Positions 42,432-51,019 of a DNA stretch of 64,000 bases are shown here, in pieces; position 1 is the first letter of the stretch; each line of letters opens with the position of its first letter. Below the pieces are notes generated by a model. It was given only the letters and a program-made list of their open reading frames with translations, was not told the DNA's origin and did no database searches. Origin of the DNA: CBDDHT01 sp965228615 (GTDB lineage Bacteria; Pseudomonadota; Alphaproteobacteria; Rhizobiales; Methyloligellaceae); contig CBDDHT010000004.1 of the NCBI GenBank assembly GCA_965228615.1, positions 682,001 through 746,000 of the forward strand, in the 5' to 3' direction. The position numbers and the translations under genes are program-made.

Positions 42432-44069
42432 TTACTGATTGTTTTCTTCTACAGCAATTATAAGACTTGATTTCGACATTTTGGCGTCCTCGAGATTTGA
42501 GAAAATCGAGGTCAATCGCAAAGCGGTGTGTGCGGGAAGCCGCTTAAACTCTCTGCCCTGCAAAATGGCGGGCAGAGCGGACATGACATCTTTGGTCACC
42601 GCGTAGCATTTAAGCATCTCCTGTCCGGTCACCCCGTAATCGAACTGGAATCGAAACCGGTCACGTTTCGGATCGGGGATGGTGTAGAGCACACCTCTCT
42701 TGACGAAGTGCCCAAGCCGCCGATCGCGCTGGAACCGGTTCGGGATTATTTGAATCACCTGACCTTTGGCATTCATGTAAAAGCAATAAAGCCAGGCATC
42801 CTTCCCCGCTCGGACGAGCACCTTGAGGCGCTCCCCTTCTCGATAGGTCGGATTCGGACCTCGGGGAGTCGTGAGTTGAAGTGTGAAAGTCCCTTGATCG
42901 GCTCCCTGGAATTCGACGATCGGCTTTGATGGCTCCAGCTCGATCTGGTCCACGTCATCACGCCGAATTCGTCCGCTCCAGACAAGCGTCTGGCCCTTCT
43001 GGTTGCGCAATGTGATACGCAGATCGATCGCCTGCTGGAAGACCCAATAGCGTCCCGTCATATAGTACACGCCAGACGGAGCATTTGCACTCGCGGTCGG
43101 GAGCACCTCGAGGTCTTGGGGCGTCACAGAAATGCCGCGGTCGAGACCGGCACGCAAACTAGGCTCCTTGATCACCAGGATCTTCCCGGTGAGCATGTTG
43201 CTGTATTCCCGGCTCATCGCACCGGACAACCGCTCGGCGACATAGCGGGCAAAGGGTGGCTGGGCGCCCCCATCCTGATAGTAGATGCCACCCGGCCAGA
43301 GTTCCGTCATATCGTGTGCATGATTGACGAAATAGCGCGCCGCTCGTTGAAGGACCGTCAGCAGCGGTTGGGCCGTATCCTCGGGCCGGCCGCGAATATA
43401 GTCTGGCGGCAGCCGCATGGCGACGGTTTGCACCAAAAGCTTTCCAGACTCCCGCTCCAATGCCTTGTAGCTGACAAACGCCTCTCCGCCTTGCATGAAG
43501 ATCCGGCCGATCACAATCACATCGACTTTTCGCTGCGCACTCTGCAGAGCGACGACCGGATTGCCTCCCGCTTCCGAGAGGGCGCCGGTTCGATGCAGAT
43601 ACGTGATGATGGCACCGACGCCGGCGCCGTCGAGATAATCGGCACATTCCGGCCTGCGTTCCACGAGCCGGCTGAGCACTGCGTCATAGACCTGATCCGC
43701 GGCTGCCTTGGCGATCGGTATCTTGTCGGCTTCGAATGGCCAAATTCCGAGGGTCTTTCGGCTTGTGGCAACACAGCCAGAAAGGCCGAATAGACCGTTT
43801 GTCAGCTTCTCCGCGATTTCCTCGAATGGCTTGGACGAAACCTCAGGAGGCTTGTCTTCGCTGCCCGCCATAGCCGCGTTGGAACCGACAGAGTTCGCCG
43901 AATGCGCTCCCGCAAGGAGCAGGAGCCCGATACCAAAGGCATGTGCCTTCCAGCTGACCAGTTTCCTTCGAGTGCTCTGCGGTTGCAGCACGCTTCGAGC
44001 GGCTGCAAAGTACAATGCAACCGGTGTGAGACGAAACCTCGAGCATCCAGTTGCACGAGACCACTTCAT
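42432..44069 (-). CDS. Exported DUF4384 protein with CsgG/LpoB-like front half
   Basis: The 545-residue protein is first in the seven-gene leftward operon. The ATG at 44069 has AGGGA about nine bases upstream. The hydrophobic signal lies unusually deep (AFGIGLLLLAGAHS, about residues 44-57), after a basic N-terminal segment, so a later non-canonical start is possible. Residues about 85-210 resemble the CsgG/LpoB-type fold (LGIWPFEADKIPIAKAAAD, KVDVIVIGRIFMQGGEAF). Residues about 400-490 are a DUF4384 domain (YREGERLKVLVRAGKDAWL, GQVIQIIPNRFQ). The two parts match pieces of the caspases and of the gene at 40353, so modules are shared within the operon. Confidence 0.75.
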   Translation of the reverse strand: MKWSRATGCSRFRLTPVALYFAAARSVLQPQSTRRKLVSWKAHAFGIGLLLLAGAHSANSVGSNAAMAGSEDKPPEVSSKPFEEIAEKLTNGLFGLSGCVATSRKTLGIWPFEADKIPIAKAAADQVYDAVLSRLVERRPECADYLDGAGVGAIITYLHRTGALSEAGGNPVVALQSAQRKVDVIVIGRIFMQGGEAFVSYKALERESGKLLVQTVAMRLPPDYIRGRPEDTAQPLLTVLQRAARYFVNHAHDMTELWPGGIYYQDGGAQPPFARYVAERLSGAMSREYSNMLTGKILVIKEPSLRAGLDRGISVTPQDLEVLPTASANAPSGVYYMTGRYWVFQQAIDLRITLRNQKGQTLVWSGRIRRDDVDQIELEPSKPIVEFQGADQGTFTLQLTTPRGPNPTYREGERLKVLVRAGKDAWLYCFYMNAKGQVIQIIPNRFQRDRRLGHFVKRGVLYTIPDPKRDRFRFQFDYGVTGQEMLKCYAVTKDVMSALPAILQGREFKRLPAHTALRLTSIFSNLEDAKMSKSSLIIAVEENNQ

Positions 44070-44528
44070 TCATCATGTCCCTTTCAGGAATCAATGCCGC
44101 CATTATCGGCATTGAACCAGACTGCGGATAATGACGCCGTATCCATGGCAAGCGCCGCAGACCGTGTTTGAATGCTAAGCCACTTGCAGGAAATGCGAAT
44201 TGATCTACAGCAATTGCCTCCCGGTTATCGTGAAGAGAGGTTCGTGATCGGTGAACGGACCGCCCCCAGACCTGACCTGGCACGCGCGGGACAGACGCGC
44301 TAGACACGCATCGGTATCTGAGATCAGAGCCGGCAAATGCTTGCCTCTCGTGCCAACTCGTACTCATCCCAGGCGCTGGGTGCAGGGTCCACAATGTTGT
44401 CTATTGCTACCGCCCGACCCACAATGTCGACCCGCCACACAATGAGAGACTTCTGATCCACATCATTGCTCTCCGATCCCACTTCGGTTTCCTTACGGAT
44501 CCTTGGAGAACTGCTCGGGTTGTGGAAA
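44070..44528. promoter_or_regulatory. Divergent regulatory region with repeated CCACAATGT
   Basis: The 459-bp gap lies between the seven-gene operon and the tagged gene on the other strand and holds no supported gene. CCACAATGT occurs at 44389-44397 and again at 44419-44427, 30 bp apart, and a related ACACAATG follows at 44437. Spacing of about three helical turns suggests a binding site for a regulator acting on one or both directions. No promoter box is obvious. Confidence 0.35.
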
Positions 44529-45737
44529 ATGAACCGACTCAATTTACTCCTTGTCTGTGTTCTTGCTTGTCTGGTCAATCCCGTGAGTCCGGCACACAGC
44601 AGCGATCCGAATCGAGCCGAAATGCAGGTTTTTACCGATTTCGTCGTTTGGCACTACGATCTAACCGGCTACGCCACCAATCAATGCGAGCTCAACCAAG
44701 TCTTTACGGCCTTGGGAGCTGCTTTCGGGCATGCGCTTGGCACCCAGCTCAGCCGTGCCGACACACCGTCGAGGCGAGCCATCTGGAACCAGCTCAATGA
44801 GCAGTTTGATCGGGAACTCGCCCGGACCCTGCTGAAAAAATTTCGTGTTCTGTTTGAGGAAATCAAAGACAAGGCACTGAAGAAGAAACTCCTGGCAGTG
44901 TCTTTGCACCATGCCCGTGCGGCAAAACTGGGTGCCTATACCAACAAGCAAATGGATGTTTTTCTCTCCTGCCTCGACGGCCATTTGCCTATAAAGGCAT
45001 CAGATTATTTTGCTTGGCGAACGCAGCCGGATGAGCAGACAAGAAAGCAGCGCAAATTGCTGCAAGACGAAATAAAATTGCTCTTCCAGCAATGGAAAAA
45101 GAGCTGGTGCCCCCGCCAACACAAGGCTTGCATCCGGATCGTCAACAGAAGAGCTGCTTCCCGCTTGTGGTCTTGGTCCAACAGGTATGTCAAAGAACGC
45201 GCGCACGTCTTTCAGTTCCGAATTCTGATGGACTGCATTCATAAAAAGGTCATGCTCAAACCCATAACTGGAAAAGACCGTTGGCAGCGTCTTCAACTCG
45301 GTGTCGATTATTGCTGGGGAAAGCACTCATCTATTCTCCTTCCGGATGCAATTTGCGCCTGCAAAGGAAAAATAGCGAGCGCAGGGCATTTTCAGCCTCG
45401 CTACATGACGGGCTATTGGGACGAGAAGGGCCATTGGCAGCAGAGCAGCAATCCGCCGCCCTTTATTCCGACCTATAAGCGCAGTCGGTGGATACCGCAT
45501 CGTGGCTGTCTCACGATGAAATTTGCAGACGTACCGATGCCGGGTTCGAGCGGCAAGACAATCGACTACTCTCTTTGCGTAACACCCAAATCCTCCCGGC
45601 AAGACTCGAGTGGGGAGGACCTTGAACGTAGAACATCCGACGACTGTGCACCCGGTCAGTCCTGCCCCGATGAACGGAAAACCGAGCAAGAGCGAAAAGA
45701 CATCTGTTTACCGGGTTCCGCCTGTTTCCGGTGGTAA
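44529..45737 (+). CDS. Exported cysteine-containing protein ending in C-L-P-G-x-x-C-F-R-W
   Basis: The ATG at 44529 gives 402 residues with a signal peptide (LNLLLVCVLACLVNPVSPAHS); an earlier in-frame start at 44466 is unlikely. I recognise no family. The mature part is helical and rich in Lys, Arg and Gln, with scattered cysteines (CPRQHKAC, CACKGK). The C-terminal tail carries two related cysteine loops: DDCAPGQSCPD and, at the very end, DICLPGSACFRW. The final motif matches that of the proteins ending at 29493 and 34330. It diverges from the protease operon and converges on the caspase-Sel1 gene. Confidence 0.72.
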   Translation: MNRLNLLLVCVLACLVNPVSPAHSSDPNRAEMQVFTDFVVWHYDLTGYATNQCELNQVFTALGAAFGHALGTQLSRADTPSRRAIWNQLNEQFDRELARTLLKKFRVLFEEIKDKALKKKLLAVSLHHARAAKLGAYTNKQMDVFLSCLDGHLPIKASDYFAWRTQPDEQTRKQRKLLQDEIKLLFQQWKKSWCPRQHKACIRIVNRRAASRLWSWSNRYVKERAHVFQFRILMDCIHKKVMLKPITGKDRWQRLQLGVDYCWGKHSSILLPDAICACKGKIASAGHFQPRYMTGYWDEKGHWQQSSNPPPFIPTYKRSRWIPHRGCLTMKFADVPMPGSSGKTIDYSLCVTPKSSRQDSSGEDLERRTSDDCAPGQSCPDERKTEQERKDICLPGSACFRW

Positions 45738-45876
45738 TCCCGGCAACTTTCGACCATTGGGGACATCGAGAACAAAGAAATTCTCCAGCTTAACACCAAG
45801 CCTCTGATGAGCGATTGTCAATATGACCGCTTTTGAAAAGATTGAAGCTTGCACATCGCCTGAGTCCGGCAATGCC

Positions 45877-48264
45877 CTACTTCTTTGCCAACGCCTCAAC
45901 GGCCCGCTTGGTGCCTGAACCAAATTCGCCGTCGATGGGGCCTGAGTAAATGCCGTCTATCTTCATGAGCCGCTGCAGCTCGCGGCGGAACGGCTTGCTC
46001 CACGAACGTGCGTTGGTCGTCATTTCCTTGACGGCATCTTCGTGGCCACCGCGTAAGGAATCGAACATATACCTAGCCGCAGCCTTTTGGTTGGTCGAAG
46101 TGCCTTTGCCGTCCTCATGTGCCTGAGCAAGGTTGTACATTGCCCAGGCGCTACCTTTCTCCGCTGCCTTTTGGTACCAGTGCAATGCCTCACGGTCGTT
46201 CTGGCCGACGCCCATGCCGTCGCCATACATCAAGCCGAGTAAGACCATCGCCCCGGCGTTACCCTTATCCGCGGCCTTGCGATACCAGTGTGCGGTCTCC
46301 AGCCTGTCTTGACCGACACCATCGCCTGTCAAATACATCACACCTATGCCGATCATCGCTGTTGTATTGCCTTTCGCAGCCGCCCTCCGGTACCAGCGCA
46401 GGGCCTCGCGCTTGTCTTGGTCCACTCCTTGACCTCGTTTGTACAGCGTGCCGAGGATGGACATCGCCTCGTGTTCGCCCTTTTCCGCGGATTCCCTGAA
46501 CCACCGGACGGCCTTCCGTTCATCTTGACCGACACCGTGACCGTGCAAATACATATAGCCTAGGAGGAGCATCGCCCTGCCGTTGCCGTTCTCCGTCGAC
46601 TTTCGGTACCAGCGCACGGCTTCCCGCCTGTCCTGGCCCACGCCGCGGCCTCGTTCATACATCAAGCCGAGGCTTACCATCGCTTCGCTAAGTCCTTGTT
46701 GCGCGGCCTTGCGATACCAGCGCACAGCCTCCCGGTCGTCTCGACGGATGCCAAGGCCCTGCTGGTACATCCAACCAAAGCGTTGCATTGCCGGTGCAAA
46801 CCCCTTTTGCGCCGCCTTCCGGTACCAGCGTAGGGCCTGATCTTCATCCTTGCGGACACCGCGACCCTCCTGATACCTCACGCCGAGGTTGTTCATCGCT
46901 CTCAGATCGCCCAGTTTCGCCGCCTTGCGATACCAGCGCACAGCCTCCCGGTCGTTCTTGTCGACGCCAAGGCCTATGCCGTAACTCGTGGCGAGGTCGG
47001 TCATGGCCCGGGCATCACCTTTCTCTGCCGCCTTCCGGTACCACCTTACTGACTCTTCATACGAACCGCCTTTTTCAAGGGCGCGGCCCAATTGATATGA
47101 GAAACGCACAACATCTGGGCGGGTGTCCACGGCAAGCCGACAAGCACGGATGGCCTCCTTTGAACGTATCGAGTCATAGGCGACTCCGGCGGTTACCCTT
47201 CGAGGATCATGTGGATCGGCAGCAAGACGATCGCAGTTGTGGACCGATGCCTTTCTTGAATCGGCGTCGCCGGGCGAAACTGGCTTTGGTGGGACTGCGA
47301 TTGCCAGCCTCTCTTCTAGCAGCCTTGCCAACCGAGCTTGCGCCAGCTTGGCGAAAAAGCTGTCCGGATATTCCAGGATGAACGCCTCGAGATCGCCGGC
47401 AAATTTCGTGCCTTGGATCACGCTCCAGGCCTCCGCGGCAGCGCTAAGGCGCCCCCCTGTTTCCTGGGCCACGCTGACCTTCGGGCCTTCTCGACCATCT
47501 GCAAAAAAGAACTCGCCCAGAAGCGAAATCGAAAGCTCAGGTGTCTGCTTGCCATTTGTGGTGCGGTTTACCGCGGATGCAACACGGCGGAACAGAGCTC
47601 CCACCTCCAGAGCCGGTGTCTCGATATGCTTCAGAAGTGCCGTCGTAAAGGGGCTGTTGCGCCCGTCCCCCTCCGCCGCGACATCGCCGGTTTGCGTAGC
47701 AAATGCGACTAAAGTCCCTTCGGTCCGCTTCACCCGAGCGAAACCGCGTGTCGGGGTAATGCCGCGGCTGCGTGCCAGCCGTCGTTTAAGTTTTTTCTCC
47801 AGAGGATTGTCTCGGCAGGCATCAAGCACCGCGATGCGTACACCCTTCACCCGGGCCATATCGGCAAGCACATTGTCCAGCTGCGCCATCTCGTAAGGAA
47901 GAACGGCTTCATCCTCAAGCGTGGCATCCACCGGCACCAGATAGTTGATCCCCTGATACTGCATACCGTGGCCGGCATAATAGAAGAGCGCCGCGTCGGC
48001 GCCACGCATTGCCTGGGCGAAACGACCAAACGCCCTATCCAAGCCGACCTTGGTCAAATCCCTCTCCAGCATGACATTGAAACCGAGACGTTTGAGAGCA
48101 GAGGCGATATCGCGCGCGTCGTTGATGGGATTGGCAAGCGGCGCGGTGTACTTGTAGGCGGCGTTGCCGATTACCAGTGCGACGCGCTTGCCGGCAAGGC
48201 TCTGCGAGACGCCCGCAATAATAAGTAAACCCGCAATCAAAATCTGAAACGTAAGTTGCCTCAT
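45877..48264 (-). CDS. Exported caspase-like protease fused to Sel1 repeats and a peptidoglycan-binding-like C terminus
   Basis: From the ATG at 48264 the protein has 795 residues with a signal peptide (LTFQILIAGLLIIAGVSQSLA); an ATG at 48309 would add 15. The caspase domain has His99 in YYAGHGMQ and Cys150 in VLDACRDNP, the DACRDNP subtype, unlike the DSCHSG of the other two caspases. A linker leads to about ten Sel1-type repeats of 36 residues (repeating W-Y-R-K-A-A), about residues 395-720. The last 35 residues (FRRELQRLMKIDG to TKRAVEAL) resemble a PG_binding_1 motif. It may dock on partner proteins and cell wall. A deleted copy lies at 26751-27087. Confidence 0.92.
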   Translation of the reverse strand: MRQLTFQILIAGLLIIAGVSQSLAGKRVALVIGNAAYKYTAPLANPINDARDIASALKRLGFNVMLERDLTKVGLDRAFGRFAQAMRGADAALFYYAGHGMQYQGINYLVPVDATLEDEAVLPYEMAQLDNVLADMARVKGVRIAVLDACRDNPLEKKLKRRLARSRGITPTRGFARVKRTEGTLVAFATQTGDVAAEGDGRNSPFTTALLKHIETPALEVGALFRRVASAVNRTTNGKQTPELSISLLGEFFFADGREGPKVSVAQETGGRLSAAAEAWSVIQGTKFAGDLEAFILEYPDSFFAKLAQARLARLLEERLAIAVPPKPVSPGDADSRKASVHNCDRLAADPHDPRRVTAGVAYDSIRSKEAIRACRLAVDTRPDVVRFSYQLGRALEKGGSYEESVRWYRKAAEKGDARAMTDLATSYGIGLGVDKNDREAVRWYRKAAKLGDLRAMNNLGVRYQEGRGVRKDEDQALRWYRKAAQKGFAPAMQRFGWMYQQGLGIRRDDREAVRWYRKAAQQGLSEAMVSLGLMYERGRGVGQDRREAVRWYRKSTENGNGRAMLLLGYMYLHGHGVGQDERKAVRWFRESAEKGEHEAMSILGTLYKRGQGVDQDKREALRWYRRAAAKGNTTAMIGIGVMYLTGDGVGQDRLETAHWYRKAADKGNAGAMVLLGLMYGDGMGVGQNDREALHWYQKAAEKGSAWAMYNLAQAHEDGKGTSTNQKAAARYMFDSLRGGHEDAVKEMTTNARSWSKPFRRELQRLMKIDGIYSGPIDGEFGSGTKRAVEALAKK

Positions 48265-48790
48265 GAGTCCCGGCCTCGACCTTTGAGCCATCGGTTGGAA
48301 GCCCCCCATGATCGCGCAGGTGATCCGCCTGATCCCCTATTCATGAACGCCGTTGGACGAGAGAGTGTTGATTTGGGTCAGTTGAATAACGATACGGATG
48401 TGCACCGCTGACATGCAGGACACTTCTCTTGAGCCGAATGAAAAATCGTCCGTTTGGGTGGTTGTCCCGCAACGGCATATCATGTGCCAATTCGCGGCCA
48501 GTGAGGCGACTATATGACGCCTTCGACACTGTCTCAACGGCAATTGCTGACATGCACAATTCGGCCGACAGATGGCAGAAAGTCGTACTGTCGGCTTTCT
48601 AGAAATTTCCTGGTTATCCAGTCCGCGTTACGAGAATTTCTTGCCTTAACGGACTCCGATTGAAAGCGAAAAGGCTGCGCACACGCTCCAATCCGCACAT
48701 CAATGATTCACATCAACGCCGTGCACGGATGAAATGGTTATAAAAGAGGAACACTATAAATGACTTCCAAAATCAAAAAGCGAGACTGCC
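48265..48790. other. Intergenic region upstream of the caspase-Sel1 gene and a pseudogene
   Basis: These 526 bp hold two divergent promoters. About 48330-48390 (CTATTCATGAACGCCGTT and neighbours) is repeated in diverged form at about 27145-27205 beside the deleted copy. Near the right end, AGAGGA precedes an ATG at 48759 that opens only a 24-codon frame. TATAAA at 48739 could be part of a promoter. I see no other gene. Confidence 0.45.
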
Positions 48791-49630
48791 ATGGCCGTTC
48801 GTCGAGGTGCCCGTGCGCCTACTGGACTGCATGAGAGCGCGCGTCGCATAGCTGGCGCCCTTCCCTTTCTTACCATCTGGACATTCTTGATGCTGGCTCT
48901 TGTCGCTGGTAGTAGCCATGCTGAAGACGTGGCGAGATCGCAGCCTCTGATTGCTCTCGGCGATGCTCTTGTTACTGGATTCTCCGGTATCCGCGAGATG
49001 GACGATGGCGAAGGCACAGCGAACCACAGTCGTCTGTTTCTTGATCCAGATGGTGCCTCTCTAAGAGGTTTCGATCTCAGCAATCCGACTGCTTCAGGTC
49101 CATTGGGGCAACGTCTCGCACCGGAGTTTCTCTCAGTGCCCGCACGCGATATCGGACAGGTGTTCGGCGTTGCGCTGGACGACGCGACCGATCAAGAAAC
49201 AAAACTGCACGCGCCCAATATCTATGTGACGGCGACGTCTGCCTAAGGGCTACCGATCGTCAGACTCGATGGCAATGGCGACGGCATCCCGGAACGGCTC
49301 ACAACCGGCGCTTCGGGTGTAACATGGATGGCAGGCCTATTTGGCGAAGGTAAAGACGGCGGCCCGGGCAGTGACTGGAAGATTGATGGACTGACCGGAG
49401 ATGTGAGCCTCCTTGCCAACATTTCTCATGAGGAGCGTCCGAACAGCGGTGCGGCTCTCGGCAACATCGCCTTTACAAACAGAACCGCCAGCTCTTCGTT
49501 TGGGATCGCGAAACCGGACCGATCCAAAGGCTTGATCTCAGCGGTAACCAGATGGGGATTCTTGATCACGGTTTGGTCGGCCGGGATGATGCTGTATCGC
49601 GGCGCCATATCATGATCCTCCACCTAAGGC
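48791..49630 (+). pseudogene. Broken gene for a large exported protein of unknown function
   Basis: The frame from 48791 encodes a signal-peptide-like start (FLTIWTFLMLALVAGSSHAED) and sequence such as NIYVTATSA, then a TAA at 49244. The same frame continues past the stop with coherent sequence (IVRLDGNGDGIPERLTTG, GDVSLLANISHEE). At about 49475-49482 coding sense moves to another frame (RQLFVWDRETGPIQRLDLSG, ILDHGLVGRD) and fades near 49630. A stop, a frameshift and a missing 3' end show that it is not functional. The DxDGDGIPERL and WDRETGPI segments suggest a beta-propeller-like protein. It was probably part of the exported-protein set of this region. Confidence 0.8.
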
Positions 49631-49762
49631 ATAATTTGAGGACGCCTTGCGAACAGATTTCGGGATTGGTTCGGGAGTATTTGTGCCGTTATCAGCGACA
49701 TGGTGGCAATTCGTTCCAATTTGCGCCCAGGCGCGCATATTCGGACTGGACAAGGGTATAAA

Positions 49763-49840
49763 TGGTCGGAGCGGCAGGATTTGAACCTGCGACCCCCGGT
49801 CCCCCAGACCGGTGCGCTAACCGAACTGCGCCACGCTCCG
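49763..49840 (-). tRNA. tRNA-Pro (anticodon GGG), CCA encoded
   Basis: On the minus strand the cloverleaf is complete: acceptor CGGAGCG/CGCTCCG, D arm GCGC...GCGC, anticodon stem CCGGT/ACCGG with loop CTGGGGG (anticodon GGG), T arm GCAGG-TTCAAAT-CCTGC, and a genomic CCA. It separates the accessory region on its 3' side from core genes on its 5' side. No second copy of its 3' end was seen in the window. Confidence 0.95.
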
Positions 49841-49965
49841 ACACTTCAGCGCCCCTTGTGCCTTTTCCGGGAACGCTGGTCAATATGTGTAGAAGATGGA
49901 GATGACCTGCCCGCATGCGACCTGACACGATCGCGCGCGGGACATTGATCTAATCCAGACAGTTA

Positions 49966-50460
49966 TCAGTCGTTCTTCAGGAGCCGGCGACACGCCTCGA
50001 CTTCGGCCAGCACGCTTGTCAGAAGCTCGACCTGCGTCTCGCTCAGGCCAATCTCCCGGCCTGCCGGCTGGCGCGCGTTTTCACCTAACGCCGGTCCGGT
50101 CGTCTGAACAGTCGGCTGGGCTGCCTCCTGTGCCGCCTCCAGTGCGAGATCCGGAATTTCCTGCGGCATCAGGGATGCGCCGTCCTCCGTCGGAGACCAG
50201 CAATCCATGACATAGCGGGGTCCCTGCTCGCGGAAGATCCGCTGAACGCCCTTGATCGTGTATCCGTCTTCGTAGAGTAGCTGCCGAATGCCTCTCAGGA
50301 GGTCAACGTCTTCGGGCCGGTAATAGCGCCGCCCGCCTCCCCGCTTCATCGGTTTGAGATGGTTGAACTTTCCTTCCCAGAACCTCAAGACATGTTTTGG
50401 TACACTAAGCTCCTTGGCGACTTCGCTGATCGTGCGAAACGCCTCCGGTGATTTCCCCAA
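49966..50460 (-). CDS. MerR-family transcriptional regulator
   Basis: The 164-residue protein has an N-terminal MerR winged helix at about residues 10-80 (AFRTISEVAKELSV, HVLRFWEGKF, GGRRYYRPEDVDLL) and a variable C-terminal region with a short leucine-rich helix (TQVELLTSVLAEVEACRRL). No effector-binding domain is visible. A MerR gene directly after ihfA is a standard arrangement in Alphaproteobacteria; its target genes are not known to me. Confidence 0.88.
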   Translation of the reverse strand: MGKSPEAFRTISEVAKELSVPKHVLRFWEGKFNHLKPMKRGGGRRYYRPEDVDLLRGIRQLLYEDGYTIKGVQRIFREQGPRYVMDCWSPTEDGASLMPQEIPDLALEAAQEAAQPTVQTTGPALGENARQPAGREIGLSETQVELLTSVLAEVEACRRLLKND

Positions 50461-50501
50461 CGCCCTCTCCTTGCCCCCGGCGCGTCAGCGCCGTGCCGCT
50501 C

Positions 50502-50819
50502 CTATTCTGCCGCATTCCTTTTTGCCAGAGATGAATTGATCCGCTGCTTCATGATGTTGCTGGCTCTGAACACCAGCACCCGCCGCGGCGTAATCGGTAC
50601 CTCTTGCCCCGTCTTCGGGTTCCGGCCGATCCGCTCGCCCTTCTCCCTGATGCCGAACGAGCCGAAGGACGACAGTTTGACCGTCTCGGACCGCTCGAGA
50701 CTCTGGACGATTTCCTTCAACACCATTTCGACGAGTTCCGCAGACTCGTTCCTCGGAAGGCCGACCTTTTGAAAGACCGCCTCCGCCAAATCTGCGCGCG
50801 TGAGTGTTTTGCCGCTCAT
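50502..50819 (-). CDS. ihfA: Integration host factor subunit alpha
   Basis: The protein has 105 residues from the ATG at 50819; an upstream ATG at 50846 is less likely. It is a DNABII protein: TLTRADLAEAVFQKVGLPR, KLSSFGSFGIREKGERIGRNPKTGQ as the DNA-contacting arm (interrupted here only for length), and the P-x-T-P-R-R region with the bending proline. With IHF-beta it bends DNA by about 160 degrees at specific sites. It lies between fabH and merR on one strand; a 200-bp AT-rich gap upstream probably holds its promoter. Confidence 0.95.
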   Translation of the reverse strand: MSGKTLTRADLAEAVFQKVGLPRNESAELVEMVLKEIVQSLERSETVKLSSFGSFGIREKGERIGRNPKTGQEVPITPRRVLVFRASNIMKQRINSSLAKRNAAE

Positions 50820-51019
50820 GAGAGACCCGCTCCAAGCCCCGACCACTGAATAATTGATGCTAGTCGAGACGCCGAAGAGGGGTCAACGGGGGAACACTGA
50901 ATTTCGTGCTGAAACAAAAAAAAAAACAACAATCGCAGCTATTTGGAACAACCCGATCGGCGATTGGGGCAATTTTCGGGCCTTAACGCCCATAATATGA
51001 GGCAATTAAGTGACGCCGA

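Noticed and set aside
46100..47100. Tandem DNA repeat or CRISPR-like array
   Set aside because: The 108-bp periodicity is the coding sequence of Sel1 repeats; units differ and there are no spacers.
49763..49840. tRNA-Pro 3' end as an attachment site for an integrated island
   Set aside because: No second copy of the tRNA end and no integrase gene were found between 25.6 and 49.7 kb. A short ATTTGAACCTG match near 30355 is inside a coding region and too short.
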